From: Meloidogyne chitwoodi
Lineage: Eukaryota; Nematoda; Chromadorea; Rhabditida; Meloidogynidae
DNA length: 64,000 nucleotides
Reading direction: 5' to 3'
Assembly: GCA_015183035.1 (NCBI GenBank)
Contig: JACZZP010000019.1
Location: forward strand, 124,001 to 188,000
The position numbers and the translations under genes are program-made. Under the pieces are notes generated by a model. That model was not told the origin of the DNA and searched no databases. It saw nothing but the letters and a program-made list of their open reading frames with translations. Positions within the stretch are counted from its first letter, which is position 1. Each line of letters starts with the position of its first letter. Shown piece after piece: positions 10,745 through 23,765 of this stretch.

Positions 10745-13700
10745 TCAGTAGCCAGAAAGCTCCTAAAAATTAAAAAAAATTAAATTAATTAAAAAAAATT
10801 TGTGTCTACCTGGAAAGTAGAGTCTAGCTCCTCTGAAATGGCCTTGTAACGTTCCTTTTCGTGGACAAGCTCGTCTAAACAATTTTGAAATTTAAGATAA
10901 ATATTTATGTGTAAAATTGACTCTCGTTATAAGGACATCCAGTAAAGAATCTCGTTATAAGGACACCCAGTAAATAATCTCGTTATAAGGACACCCATTG
11001 GTTAAAATGTCAACCAATAAAAACTGTTCCCGGATAATAAACATCTTTCCGGAAAGAGGAAACTCCGTTTAATAAACTTGTAGCAAGAGTCAACTAAATT
11101 TTATTTAATAAAGTTTAAATAAAATTACTTATATTAAGCAGCCACAACAATCAACGAAGAACATTGGTGTTATTTTTTGAACAAATATTTTTTTTTTAAT
11201 TTTAAAAATAAGACAAACACTTAAATTGCAAATTTTATAACATCAAAATAATAAATTTTTCATTGAAAAAAGGTTAAAATAATTTTTTAAATAAATTTTC
11301 ATTGGTAAACAAATATTAAAGGGTAGCTGTGGGCCAATCACTGAAACTATTGAATAGATTGTTCTTTTTTAAAGATTTTGGTATTTTTCAATAGAACAGA
11401 CTTTAGGCTACAAACTTTTATAAAAAACAAAATTTTAAATTTTTAAAAAAAATTTTTGTGCTTAAAAAGCTCGCATTTTTGAAGAAAAATAGGTTCTTTG
11501 AAGGTTTTTCCACTTTAAATTTTTTTTACTTAAATCTAATTTTTTGTTTTTTAAATAATTTAGTAGCTCAAAGTCCACTCTATCATATAATACTAAAATT
11601 TCTAGAAAAAGATCAGTTGTCCAAAAGTTATATTGAATGGCGCACACACACCTCTCACACAGCATCACAAAAAATGTTAGAAAAAATTTTAAAAATAAAA
11701 ATGCATTTTCATCATTTAACAATTCTGACACATTTAGTTGTTAATGGAATGCAATTCTTGAACAAAATGATCAAGTTCCGTTTGCATAAACAAATTCTTT
11801 TGACGTAAATCGTCATAATCCACTGCAAAAACAATTAAAACTTGGTTAGATTGAGTTGAATTAAAGCTCTATAACTTTGGGATTGTTAAACTTTTATTTT
11901 TTATTTATATATTATTCGATAGAGAATTAAATTTGCTACAAAATAGGCCTAAAACAAAAATTTTGCGTTAAAAAATGGAAGAATTATAAAATAAAAACTG
12001 TTTAATTTTGAGGTGAAATTTATTTTTTTTGCTAGTTTTTTCAACACAACTTTTTTTAAATTTGAAATAAAAATTTAATTTAAAATTTATTTTGTAGCTA
12101 ATTCAATTCTCTATAAAATAGTACTAAATACTTTAAAAATAATACAGTATTAACAAAGTTATAGAGTCTTTATTCAACCGAGTTAATTCATTTAAAAGTG
12201 CAATTTTTACATCAAACATGGTTAAAAAATTATTTTTAAAAATGTTAAGAGTGCAAATTGAATTATTATTGTTAAAATATAAATTTTAAATAGTTAAAAT
12301 TTATTTTTTAAATAGAAAAATCATGCAATTTAATTTATTTAATTAAAAGCTTAAGCACTAATAAGCAAACTATTTTATTTAGGCTAAAATTTTCAATACA
12401 AAGCACAAAAAAAATAATAAAAAACATAAAAACAATTTTAAAAATTGTTTAACGAATCCAATTAATTTTCTTAAAAAAAATTTTTTTAGTAATTCCCACA
12501 ACGAATTTATGAGCCCTGAATTTCTTGGACTGTCTGCTCAATTTCAGCGGTCAAATTGCGAACACGTTCCTTTTCAACAAGAAGTTCATCTGTATTTTTT
12601 TTAATTTTTTTTCTAGGTTATTTTAAGCGACAGAATGACAAAAAATAATTTAAAAATTTTAAAAAGAGAAAGAAAAACAAAAAATGAAACGTAAGCAACG
12701 AATAGTCAACGTAAACTTTAATCGACACTAACTCTGTCAAATTTGCACCTAAAAATATAAAATTTTGCTCATTTATTGAGCTCAGTTTTATCTAATAGAG
12801 GTATAAATTTCAAAATTTTTGGTTAATTATTTTAAAAGTTATGGTTAAATTTACCAATTGAGCGCCAACTTTACTTTTTTTGGCAATAACTCTTGAGATA
12901 CTTATCCAATAATTTTGAAATTTTTAGAATTATTAAGTTAGTTTAGGCTTGATATTTATGCAAAAGTTCATAAATTTAAGAAGCAATATGACAGAGTTAT
13001 AAGCGTTAAAACATTACTAGAAACAAGAAAATAGTTAAAGCCACATTAAGAAAATAAAGCAAAATTGAATAATTTAAATTTGAATATTTTTATTGAATAA
13101 AATAATTTTATTGAAATATTGTGCAAATAAAAAATGCGCCCACCTTCGAGCCGGTCAACCTCCTTTTGAAGCTTTTGAACTGAACGCTCAGCAAATTCAG
13201 CACGAGTCTCAGCCTTAAAATTAAATTATTAATAAATAAAATAAAATAATCTCTCATAAACTTGGTAAAGTCCTAAAAAATATTTTTTACCAAAAAGTAA
13301 AAAATATTTTAATTAAAACAAGAATAAGGCCTAAACAAAACAGTCCAAGCAACGTAAAAGTATTTCATTTTTACTTAAAATTAAAAAATATTAAAAATTA
13401 TTTAGTAATCAAACAACGATAAAAAATGAAACAAAAAACATTTTTATTTAATACCGTAATTTAAAAAATTTAAACCTCCTTAAGTCGCCCAGTCAAATTA
13501 CGGATTTGTTCCTCATAAGAATCCTCTCTTTGTAAAGCCTTTTCTTCCGAAACTTCCAAAGATTTTAAATTATTTCCAACAACACGCAATTCTTCTTCAA
13601 GCTCAACAATTTTGCTACAAATCAAAAAATAATAAAAAAATAAGCTTTAATGTTAATTTTAAAATTAATTAATAATTATTAAAACGATGCCAAACAACGA

Positions 13701-16700
13701 TAAAAATTTAAAAAAATTAATTAACTTTGTTAGTATTAAAAATTTAGAAAGACTGATATTAAATATAACTATGATTTTGACATAATGCCAAGCAATAAAT
13801 TTTTTTTGAAAAAGACGATTAAAAACAACGAAAAGAACAAATACAATAATATTATGAAAAACATCAGAAAAACACTCGTTTAGTTACAAAAATAAACAAT
13901 TATTTTTACGGTAAAAATTCAGGAAAATATTTAATTCTGAATTAAATTCTGATTTTTAATTATTTTCAGAACTCAATTTAATTACAAATAAACTTTAATT
14001 GTTTTTACTGTAAGAATTCAGGAAAATATTTAATTCTGAATTAAATTCTGATTTTTAATTATTTTTACTGTAAAAATTCCGGAAAGAAAACACACACACC
14101 TCTTTAAGGCGAACTTCCATTGAGCGAACTTGCTCTTCATAAGCCTCCTCGCGTTGCATTGCTTTTTCTTCCGAAAGCTCCAAAGATTTTAAATTATTGC
14201 CGACAACACGCAATTCTTCTTCCAATTCGACAATTTTGCTAATAGAGGGAGAGATATTATTTAAAAAATTTTTAACATTAGAAAGACTAATAATAGGAAA
14301 AGAGAGAATTTTTAAAATTATATTAAAAAATTGTAAAAATGAATTTGTGCAGAAGATTGATTAATTGGGTTGTATAGGAATGTGAGGGAAATAAAAAGAA
14401 TTTAAAAAAAGAATTTAATAAATTAATAACTCACTTCTCTCCAGCCTCAGCACGCTCTTCAGCACGCTCCAAGTCTGCTTCAACCATAGCAAGTTTACGT
14501 GCAACCTTAAGTTAGGAAATTATTTTTTTAATTAAAAAATGTTAAAAAGCGTTAATAATTGAAAAATTAAACAAGGCAAAAAAGCAACAAAAAATATATA
14601 AATTTAAGGACTACAAAAAATAAGAAACAAAATACAATAATATTAAGAAAAACATCAGATTATATATTTTTACTGTAAACATTCCGGAAAGAATTTAACT
14701 CTTATTTATAATTATTAAAAAAATTCATAAGCAAACACACACTCTAAGAAATCACTCAATTTGACCTCATCATATTTACGATCTGCCTCCTCAGCCAAGC
14801 TTTGAGCTTCCTTTAGTTGCTCCTCAATGGCATTGGCGCGCTCCTCATCTTGCAGAGAGCGATTCTCCATGACTTTGCGTTGACTAAAAGGGTAATAAAA
14901 AATTTTTTTAATAAGCCTAAAGGTTCAATTCCCACTATTTTTTAGCTATGAAAAATAAAAGACAATTTTAAGGACAATTAAAAAAATATTACAGAACGAA
15001 ATACAAAAACGATAAAAAAAAGAATTGACAAATACATATAAAACAATTTAAAAAAAGACAATACTTAAAAAGAAAAATAAACTTTCCGGAAAATATACAT
15101 TTTTATAGTTTATTAATAATATGATCTGGAAAATGATAATTCTGATTTTACTTTATTCAAAAAAGTGTGTGTTCCGGAATAATTCTAAAATCAGAATTAT
15201 TTTAATTAAATCATCTTATTGTATAATTCCGGAAAAGTTTAATTCTGTTATATTTATTTTCTATTTCCTTGAAATAAAATGTTTTCCGTTAAAAATATTT
15301 TTACGTAAAATAAAATTCTGAAATAGCAGAATTATATTCTTTATAAAAATAAATATTAAAAAACAGAAAATTACGCATATTAGAAGCCTTAATAATTAAA
15401 AATAAACAAAGCAAAGCTTTAACAACACAGCAAAACCTCGTCCGCTCTCGATTCTGCTTCATGTAGAATAGATTGTGCCTCCCTCAGTCGTGTTTCCAAC
15501 TCTGAACAGCGATCATCATCAACACTTGCTCGTTGCATCATTGCTTTGCGTTCACTGCAACACAGCAAAAAATTTTTTTTTAATTATTTTTGTTAGAATT
15601 TTTTGTTATTTTTAATAAAATAAACAACTAAATATTTTAAGCGCGCCGCTGCATTATTTTTATAAACTCAATTTCACGCATATTAATGTAAAAATATAAA
15701 TACAAATATGAAGAAAAAATTAAATTAATAAAAATATAAAAGGAAAATTCAAAATTAATAAAAAGTTTGAAAATTAAATGTTAGCTTGAAAAAAAATAAA
15801 AAAAGCAAAAAGAACATGCCTCCTCATATTTTCGATCGGCATCTTCAGCGATTACTTTAGCCTCATCAACCTGTACCTCAAGTATATTGGCACGCTCCTC
15901 ATCAGCTTGTGAACGAGTTTCCATTGACTTTCGTGCACTGTATCAAACATTTGATTCAAAGAGATATTTAAGCATATATTTTTTATTTTTTAATAAAAAA
16001 TTAATAAAGCAATATTTAAATATTATTTATTTAAAAATATTTTTAAACCTAAATAAGCGCAAAAACGTTAGAAGCAACATTATAAAAAACAAAAAATTAT
16101 TTTTTTAAGCACATAGTACATAAATAAAAGTACAGAATAAAACGACAGATAAATAAAAACACAATAAAACAACTTAAATTAATAATTACGCAATACATAC
16201 ATACATATAACTTATTCAGTAAAATACAAATCAGAACATTAATTATTTTCCGAGAGATTGTTAAATTATGTGTTTCAGTAAAACAGAAAATTACGACTAA
16301 AAAATAAAACTTTTCCGGAAAACTCAGAAAATATTAATTCTGATATTTAAACTTTCCGGAAAACAGTTGGAAAAATTAAAAAATAACTGAAAACACTAAA
16401 CGTTCTGATTTTATGCTAATTAAATTGGTTAAACTAAAGATTCCCCTAGATTTATACCGTTCAGATTCGTCACAGTTGACGGTTGCCTCCTCCATTTTTT
16501 CGGTAGCAACTTTGCAACGCTCCTCAAGTTTGTCCAACTCCTCCTCAAGTAAAACCATTCGGCGATTAAGAGAGGCAACTTCAGCTTCAGCCTAAACTCA
16601 TTAGAGTGCTTATATTTAAAATTGATTTATATGGGCACTGTTTTAATTAAAATAAAAAATCTCATAACACCTAAAGTCAAATCCACAATATCATACAAAA

Positions 16701-19700
16701 ATAAAAATAATCGCTAGCGCCGCAACATTGCAATTTTATTATTTATAATTTTTCCAATCTAACCGCTCTGCCTCATCAGCCGCTTTCGAAGCTTCATCCA
16801 ACTTTTGTGTAGCAATTTTTAAACGATCATCAGTGCGCTCAAGGTCCTCCTCAACGAGGACGATGCGTCGATTGAGTGCAGCAACTTCAGCTTCAGCCTA
16901 TTTTATTTAATTTCTGAGATTGTATTTTCTTTCAAAATAATTCTGTTTTGTATTTTCTTCAAAAATAATTGTTTCGTTAACGTTCTGATTTTATTTAATT
17001 TTTAATATTATTTTGCTTACATCCTCACGCTTCTTGCGTTCCTGCTCTAATTGCCTTTTAACCTCATCAGCCTCGTCTTTTGCTTGTTCGGCCTCCTCTC
17101 GGGCCTGACGCATCTTCTTTTTAAGAACATCGAGCAGTGATGTTTGCTGTGAGGCACCTTTATCCATTCTTGTAGTCATTTTTAATATTCTATTTATTTT
17201 TCTATTAATTTTAAATTTTTTAATAATCGAATAAAAATGAAGTTTAAGTGCGCGCATATTCTGGTTTTATATAAATTCTGATTTTATAGAAGTCTGATTT
17301 TATAAGATTCTGATTTTATTAAATTCTGACTTTATAGAAATCTGATTTTATGATTCTGATTTATGGAATTCTGATTTATAGAATTCTGATTTTATAAGAT
17401 TCTGATTTATTAAATTATTATTTTATAGAATTCTGATTTTATTTATTTTTTAAATATAAGCAGAATGAATTGTGAATTTAAATCAAAATTCTGATCAGGA
17501 GAAATAAAATAAATAGAATATCAAGCATAAAAAAAGGAGTAGGCGGAAAGAAAAAGCCTGAAATTAAGTAGGTAAAAAACAAATTTACTCAATTCTACGA
17601 AACAAAAATTTTTGAAGATGAAAGAAAAACAAAGAAAACTAACAAAATAAAGCTCCCAAAAAACTTTTTTTTGTATGCTTAAAGGAATAATAAAACAAGG
17701 AAAATGTTGATGAGTTTATTGAAAACTGAGCAAACAACAGCATTATTTTTTGATAGAATTTTTATTCAATATGAGAAAATTTTTATTTTGGGTAGAAAAA
17801 TATAAATTTGTTTTAAAATTAAAAAAAAATAATTATTGGATTAATGTGAAAAATTCACAGCATGAATTCCCCTAAGATGCAACAAGCTAAAATATAAAAA
17901 TCGAAAAGTACTTGAATATTTCTTTAATTTATTTTAAAAAATTATAAAAGAAATATATTTTTAAAATAAAATAATAAAATAAATTTGGTAAACGACAAGA
18001 GCTTAACTAACTAATAAAATACTTGTTAGCATTTGCGCAAATATTTTGACAATATTTATATTAAATATTAGCCTTATTTGTCTGTTCATACAGAAAAAAT
18101 AATAGTAAAGATCATTTGGACTAATAAAGTGAAAAAATAATAAAAATGAAAATGGCTCAATCGTATAGAAAGTCAACTAAATTTTAGTTTTTGATAAAAT
18201 CTTTTTTTTTTTAAAAATACAAAAAACGTTATTGACAGATTTATCACAAAACACCTAAAAAACAAATATGTAATGGGTGAATAAATGGGAAATATAAAAA
18301 GTGTATAGGGACAAAAAAAGATGACTATGTCAATGTATTATTTGGCCTTAAAGCGCGTGCGGTATTAAGCGAAAAAAAACTGAAAAAAAATAAAAAAATG
18401 ATAGTCTTGCATTGACGATTGGAAGGTATTCAAAATGGCAGAAAAATGAATGTAAAAGAGAGGAGTAGTAGTTTCAGAATGAGCGAAAGACAAACAACGC
18501 ATTCTTGAAAATACTCTTATATGTTTGTACATTTAGTAGTACTGGAATTTGAAGAGAATTTTGTACGACTGTAAAAAGAATAGAAAATAAAAGAAAAACG
18601 TTAGAATAAATCTGTCTGTTCCGGAAAATAAAAAAATACGAAAGTGTATAAAATACACAATTATGATTTTACAATAATTAATGTATTTTATAGGAAACTT
18701 GATTTTATTGACAAAGGAAATACAGAAATAAGATAAAATTGAACTGTATTTGTTCCGGTAATGAGTGAAAGAAAATACAAGAATACAAAAGCAGAGAAAA
18801 AATTCTGTTTTAGTTTTTACAAAATTCTGATTTAATTTTTTAAAAAATTCTGATTAAGTTTTCACAGAATTCTGATTAACTTTAAAAAAATTCTGATTTT
18901 TTAGTTTTCAGAATTATTTTTTAATTTATTAGAACATAATTCTTTACTATAAAAGGAAAACACATTTCTGCTATAATAAAATTAGTTATTTTGCTACATA
19001 TAATGCTGTTTTTTCCTCTCTTTATGTTTTCCCCGTGTCCTCGCCGTAACGCATCCAATGCCAATTACTTAATGAAAAATTAAACAAAAAGTGAAAATAA
19101 ATACTAGTTGTCGTTTTAACCAGCCGGACAGGAAGAGGAAAAAGAGAAATGGGCAATTTGTAGATTTATAGGGCAAAAAAGGAAAGAAAGGAATTTAAAA
19201 ATAATGGGTAGCAGCGTTTACAGATATTTTTCAACAATTTTATAAAAATAGGGAAGATAAAATCAGTATAGAATTAATTAATGATTATTTTTAGAAATAA
19301 AAATAAATTGAAATACATAATTATAGGCAAAAATACTAACAAAATAAAATTAAAGTATTATTTTCAATATAATTTATATTTAATAAAAAATATTTGCAAC
19401 GCATACAATTTTAGGCTGGTTATGAGGTTATAAGTTCTTTCAAAAAATAAATTCTTTTATTTTTTTAAGCATCTGCTACTTTTAGAGAAAATATAATAAA
19501 TAAAAGAAAATTGTTGAGAAATTCGCGACCTCAAAGTGAAGCGATATTTTTGTATAATAATAAAAAGGCTAGAAAGAAGCAAATAATACAGCAGTCGACC
19601 TTCAAGTATTTCTTGAGGTAAGTTATGCGCTGAGTGGAAAGGAATATGATTATGAGAGGAGAATGAGGCAATTGGGAATTTAATGTAAAAGAATTTGTGT

Positions 19701-21053
19701 AATAATAACAAATTTTTAATTTATTAATGAAAATACAAAAATATGAAGAAATACAGGGAAAATAAAATTGTTATAGAAAATAAACTTGTTCCAGTTTATT
19801 AATGAAAATACAAAAATTTACAAAATGTTCAAAATATTATAGATGGCGAAACGCGATTCGCTTTTGTTGCATTATAGGTGTTACATAATGCAGATAACAT
19901 CATCAAACTTAAATCAGAATAAATTTTTAAAATTTTGTATGTAAATAAAAATATACAAAAATATAATCATGTTTATTAAAGTTAAACTTATTCAAGTTTA
20001 TTAAAGAAAATACAAAATATACAAAAATACAAAACTTATAAAAATAAACTTATTCAAGTTTAGAAAGAAAATAAAAGAATACAAAACTTAAAAAAATAAA
20101 CAAAAAAATAAACTTTTCTCAGAGAAAAAATAAAAATTATATTTACTCGCTTATTTTGTGCTATCACAGAACTTTTTTTGTAACATTAACAAAAAAGATA
20201 AAACTAATCAGGCGGTAGAAGGTAACTAAAAACACAACTCTTCTTTTGGAAAAATGTTGTGCTTATTTTTTTGCTCTTTTGTTAAAACACACAACTTGTT
20301 TTGTGTGCGTGTGACGAAAATGTATCAATCATCCAATTTGGTTAAAAAACTCAAAAAATATATAATAAAAGAAGCATGTAAATATGCTTAAAAAAAGTAA
20401 AGAAAATAAAAGAAACTACAAAATAAAAGAATTAAATTAGGCAAAATTATATATAAATTAAATCGCCTTAAAAATAGCGTTGATATTTTTGAATCCGTAT
20501 AATTTTTTTAAACTTTCAATTAATAAATACAAACTCTTATCAGACAAAATCACAAATACATTCAACACTTACAACATTTTAAATAAATCAAAAATAAAAA
20601 AAATTAATTAATTAAAAAACAATGCCCTCATAATAAATTAAAAAAACAACACCCACCTCCTGCACTTTTTTCTCCTTTTCCTCAAGCGCAGTATTTGCAG
20701 AAGAAAGGTCTTCCTGTGCCTTGTCTAATTCGTTTTCAATGGCCTAAAAATAATTTTAAAATTTTAAAGTATATTTTTGTGACTCTAATAAACCGAAAAA
20801 TTGAGATTCTAACATACAGACTCGATAAACGAAAATTATTAAATAATCTAATTTACCATCATCTTCTTTTGCGTATCTCGCAACTCCTCTTCAACGCGTT
20901 CCAAGCGTTCCTGGGTCTGTCTACACTTTTCCTCTGCTGCGTCCGCCCGGTCGATGGCGTTATCCTTTTAATAGAAATATTTTTTTAATTTTTAAAATAT
21001 TTATATACCTTCTCGATCTTCATCGCCTGCATCTTCTTCTTGATAGCGTCCAT
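10745..21053 (-). CDS. lev-11: Tropomyosin, alternatively spliced (lev-11/tmy-1 type)
   Basis: Tropomyosin is a coiled-coil protein that lies along actin filaments and controls myosin access. Constitutive exons are 21053-21009 ([15 protein letters not shown]), 20964-20857 ([13 protein letters not shown]...), 20743-20657, 14505-14435 and 13213-13144. Alternative exon sets are 16897-16764 or 16591-16458 (134 nt); 15937-15820, 15554-15437 or 14883-14766 (118 nt); 14238-14100 or 13614-13476 (139 nt); and last exons 12589-12507, 11822-11734, or 10874-10810 plus 10762-10745. The full-length path using the first or last of these end exons sums to 852 coding nt, 284 aa, the canonical tropomyosin length. 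Heptad repeats run throughout, and the shared landmarks [20 protein letters not shown] and [19 protein letters not shown] are present. Ends are DSTFQELSGY or TVQEIQGS. An internal start at 17179 gives short isoforms. A poly(A) signal (TTTATT on +) is at 10652. Confidence 0.97.
10918..10998. repeat. Three tandem copies of a 29-bp unit
   Basis: The unit CTCGTTATAAGGACACCCAG with TAAATAAT is repeated three times inside a tropomyosin intron near the last alternative exon. Confidence 0.8.
11734..11822 (-). CDS. lev-11: Third alternative last exon of tropomyosin
   Basis: A CAG acceptor (11823-11825) precedes an 89-nt open segment. It enters in the same phase as the other two last exons (two leading bases) and ends in TAA. 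It reads [20 protein letters not shown], then VQELHSINN, ending two residues longer than the others. Leu and Phe spacing is compatible with a continuing heptad. The sequence is diverged from the muscle-type ends, as expected for a tissue-specific terminus. Phase, position and stop support it, but no transcript evidence is available here. Confidence 0.65.
11840..12190. repeat. Inverted-repeat element in tropomyosin intron
   Basis: The outer arms GCTCTATAACTTTG and CAAAGTTATAGAGTC are reverse complements, as are the inner arms CGATAGAGAATTAA and AATTCTCTATA. A second member of the same style is at 23500-23765 (CATTCGATAGAGAATT paired with AATTCTCTATCGAATG). Confidence 0.6.
14766..15937 (-). other. 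lev-11: Three tandem alternative 118-nt tropomyosin exons
   Basis: Exons 15937-15820 ([20 protein letters not shown]), 15554-15437 ([20 protein letters not shown]) and 14883-14766 ([20 protein letters not shown]) are all 118 nt with identical entry and exit phases, so only one can be used per transcript if the length is to stay at 284. The last is closest to the muscle consensus. The first ends with a GC donor (GAG|GCATGT) rather than GT. Sequence divergence between the three suggests different troponin or actin contacts. Confidence 0.9.
16458..16897 (-). other. lev-11: Pair of mutually exclusive 134-nt tropomyosin exons
   Basis: Exons 16897-16764 and 16591-16458 both begin AEAEVA and have equal length and phase. 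They continue [18 protein letters not shown] and [18 protein letters not shown] respectively. Tandem duplication followed by divergence is evident. Confidence 0.92.
17021..17179 (-). CDS. lev-11: Alternative first exon of short tropomyosin isoforms
   Basis: ATG at 17179 opens 53 codons, beginning [20 protein letters not shown] and ending with a coiled-coil rich in Arg/Glu/Lys ([11 protein letters not shown]). It runs to a GTAAGC donor. It replaces the first three exons (80 aa) and must use its own promoter in the preceding intron. It is the counterpart of the exon 1b start of low-molecular-weight tropomyosins. A second in-frame ATG at 17167 is an alternative start. Confidence 0.85.
17180..20656 (-). 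promoter_or_regulatory. Large third intron, probable internal promoter region
   Basis: This 3.5-kb intron lies directly upstream of the alternative first exon at 17179 and so should hold its promoter. I see no ORF or RNA gene in it. It contains iterated ATTCTGATTTTA words at 17258-17465 and 18830-18930 and otherwise AT-rich sequence. No specific promoter element can be identified by eye. Confidence 0.5.
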
Positions 21054-21189
21054 TTTTATTTATTTTTAGACTTTTTTAGTCGAGAATTTAAAAATAAGGC
21101 ACAAGTATAGAGAAGAGACTCTTTAAAAATTAAAATTTATTTTTTTATTAGAAACAAATCATGAGAAAAATTTTAAGTTAAAGAACGAG

Positions 21190-21440
21190 TCAATTTATAG
21201 TGTGAACATCTTGTCCCTTTTTAACAACTTGGCATTTTGCCCTTTTTAACATCTTGTCCCTTTTTAACAACTTGGCATTTTGCCCTTTTTAACATTTTGT
21301 CCTTTTTATCAACTTGGCATTTTGTCCCTTTTTATCAACTTGGCATTTTGTCCTTTTTAACAATTTGACATTTTGTATTTTTTAACAATTTGACATTTTG
21401 TTCTTTTTAACAATTTGTCCTTCTATCAACTTACATTTTG
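21190..21440. repeat. Tandem repeat of TTTTTAACAACTTGGCATTT
   Basis: Degenerate units of about 25-30 bp combining CTTTTTAACA, ACTTGGCATTTTG and TCCC lie just upstream of the tropomyosin start. A block of roughly complementary words (AAAATGGTCAAAATGTCCAA) is at 22120-22390, so the two may be ends of one large foldback structure. Confidence 0.7.
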
Positions 21441-21450
21441 TCCTTTATCA

Positions 21451-21985
21451 TAGTAGGGGTTCTTTTAGAAACCCCCGTTCCAAAAATTACCTTACTATAA
21501 AAGCCCCACAAAAGGACAAACATAACAAACAATTTTTCTTTTTAATATCTCCTCTTATTTCATTTTTCTCTTATATTTACGATGGGGAGTAAATAAGGGT
21601 AAGAGACTGTTTCTTTTTCTTTCTCTAAATAAAAGCAAAAGATTTTAATAAAAAATTTTTTTACTTTTATTTATTTATAAAAATTTTGAACTTTCTTGTT
21701 TAAATAAACACCTTTATTCGCAAAAAATATTTTACAGCCGAAATTAATTTTAAAAATAAAATATTTTTTGCGAATAAATGTAATGCACTTCAGGAAAGTT
21801 CTCAAATTTAAAACACAATAAAATCTCTCAAATAAAAGTAGGGGCTCCGTAGGAACCCCCGTCCCAAAAATTACATCTATTATATAAAACGAGAAGGTTT
21901 GTTTGTCACGTTAATATTACTTTTTCTCTTTTTTTGTTATTAAAAAAGATTTAATTCTTCTCAATGGGGAGTAGAAAAGGGACAT
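21451..21985. repeat. Direct duplication of a 130-150 bp unit
   Basis: AGTAGGGGTTC...GAAACCCCCGTTCCAAAAATTAC at 21451 recurs as AGTAGGGGCTC...GAACCCCCGTCCCAAAAATTAC at 21837. Both copies later contain ATGGGGAGTA. A Helitron-like fragment (TATTATATAAAACGAGAAGG with TTTGTTTGTC) is a possibility, not proven. A short inverted repeat related to the 59855 element lies between them at about 21712-21782. Confidence 0.5.
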
Positions 21986-22410
21986 ACACTAAAAGATTTT
22001 AAGCCTAAATGATAGAGGAAAAATGATAGATTAAAGAGAAGAGAAAAATAGATAAAAAAGAAGTTCTCACAATATTATATTCTTTCTCTGTGTTACAAAT
22101 GAAGAAATTGTAAAAAGGACAAAATGTTCAAAGGAGTTATATTCAAAATGTTCAAAATGTAAAATAGACAAAATGCTCTAAGGAAAAATGGTCAAAATGC
22201 TCAAAAAGAATAATGGTCAAAATGTCCAAAAGGAAAACAGACAAAATGTCATAAGGAAAAATGGTCAAAATGTCCAAAAGGAAAATAGACAAAATGTCAT
22301 AAGGAAAAATGGTCAAAATTTAAAAGAATTAACAATACAAAATTTTTTCAAAATGTCAAGGGCAAAATTAAGGAAGACAAAATTTTAAGTGATGAAAGAT
22401 ATTTAAATTA

Positions 22411-22562
22411 TAGTGTTCGTCCCCCCGGCGGGCTTTTGCCTAAAAATACGAAAGGGCCCCCTACGGTTTGTCCCCGGCATTGATATAATTTTCCCAGCTC
22501 TGGCAACAGTTCTCGTCCACGTTCAAATAAATTCTCTCCCCGTCCAACGGGGACGAACCCTA
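22411..22562. mobile_element. GC-rich GTTCGTCCCC inverted-repeat element
   Basis: The ends TAGTGTTCGTCCCC and GGGGACGAACCCTA are imperfect inverted repeats around a GC-rich interior with CCCCGGC and TCCCCGTCC words. A longer relative is at 40330-40491 and a fragment at 28255-28302. The base composition is far above the local average. Confidence 0.65.
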
Positions 22563-23499
22563 AAATGAAGGAGCAATATAAAATAGAAAAAATAGTTAAT
22601 AATTTATAAATAATTATTTTCTCTAAAAGCAAAAATATCACCACACAATAAAATAAAAAGAATTTATTTTAATAAAGCTTATGAACATAGTAAAATGATT
22701 TTTAAAGTAAAAACGATTTAAAAATAAAAAAAGTAAAAAAGAAAGACATATGTGCTTTTTGCCTTTAAGGCTTTTTACTTAAATGAATTGTGAGTAGGCG
22801 TTAAACACATTTTTCTTTATTTGCGGGATCATTTAAAGCAGTTGGTTAGAGAAAATAAAATAAAAATGTATAAGCTATTTTAATAGATTTTTTTTTTGTT
22901 TAAATTTATTTTCTAGTTATTTACAATTTTTTTTAATTTTTAGGAATTTATATCAATATAAGGGAAATAATGAGAAGAAAGAAATTAGGAAAATAATAAA
23001 CTCAGAAATTTCAAAAATTCAAAAATTTACCGAAATTTTTAAAATACGTTAATTCCAAAATTTATAAACTTCCCGTTACTTCTATTTATGGCAAAAGATG
23101 AAGAAAAACTTAATAAATTTAATTAACTTTAAGGTATTTAATAATAGAGACTTCAAAATTTCTACAGCATAATAAACCAATTTTTTAGAAAATTAACTTA
23201 ATAAAATAAATAAAAGAGTATAAAAAATTATAAAAATGTATAAAATCCGTAAACTTAAAAAATCATGTTTATTCCCTCTATTAGAAGAAAATGAGTAAGG
23301 GTAATTCTCATAAGAAGGATGAATGATTTCTACATTTATATAAAAGCATGCTTAATCTAAACAACAACTGATGCTTTTCTAAATAAAAATGTTGTGTTTT
23401 AAAAGATTAAAAAGTTTGATAGATTGGGTAAATTCGCTAAAAGCTTATTTTAAGCTTTAAAAGTTAGGAGAGGTAGGTAGAGTCTGAGGCTTATATCTA

Positions 23500-23765
23500 C
23501 TAAACAAATTAACTTTTTTTAAAGTTATAGGTATCATTCGATAGAGAATTGATTAAGTTATAAAATAGTTTAAATTTAAAATTTTTCTATGAAAAAACAA
23601 AAAAAGTATAATTAAAAAACTGTTAAAAACGATACTATTTACGTGTTTTTCGCCTATAACTTTTTGATAACTGTAAAATTTTTTTTTATAATTTATTCAT
23701 TTTATAGTAAATTTAATTCTCTATCGAATGATATATAGATTTATTAAGAAAAGTTAATCCAATAG
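23500..23765. repeat. Inverted-repeat element related to 11840-12190
   Basis: Arms containing CATTCGATAGAGAATT and AATTCTCTATCGAATG, with outer TTAACTTTTTT and AAAAGTTAA, are reverse complements. No ORF. Confidence 0.6.

Noticed and set aside
21451..21985. Helitron call
   Set aside because: Only a TATTATATAAAACGAGAAGG-like phrase hints at it. No CTRR end with a hairpin or Rep/helicase sequence was found.
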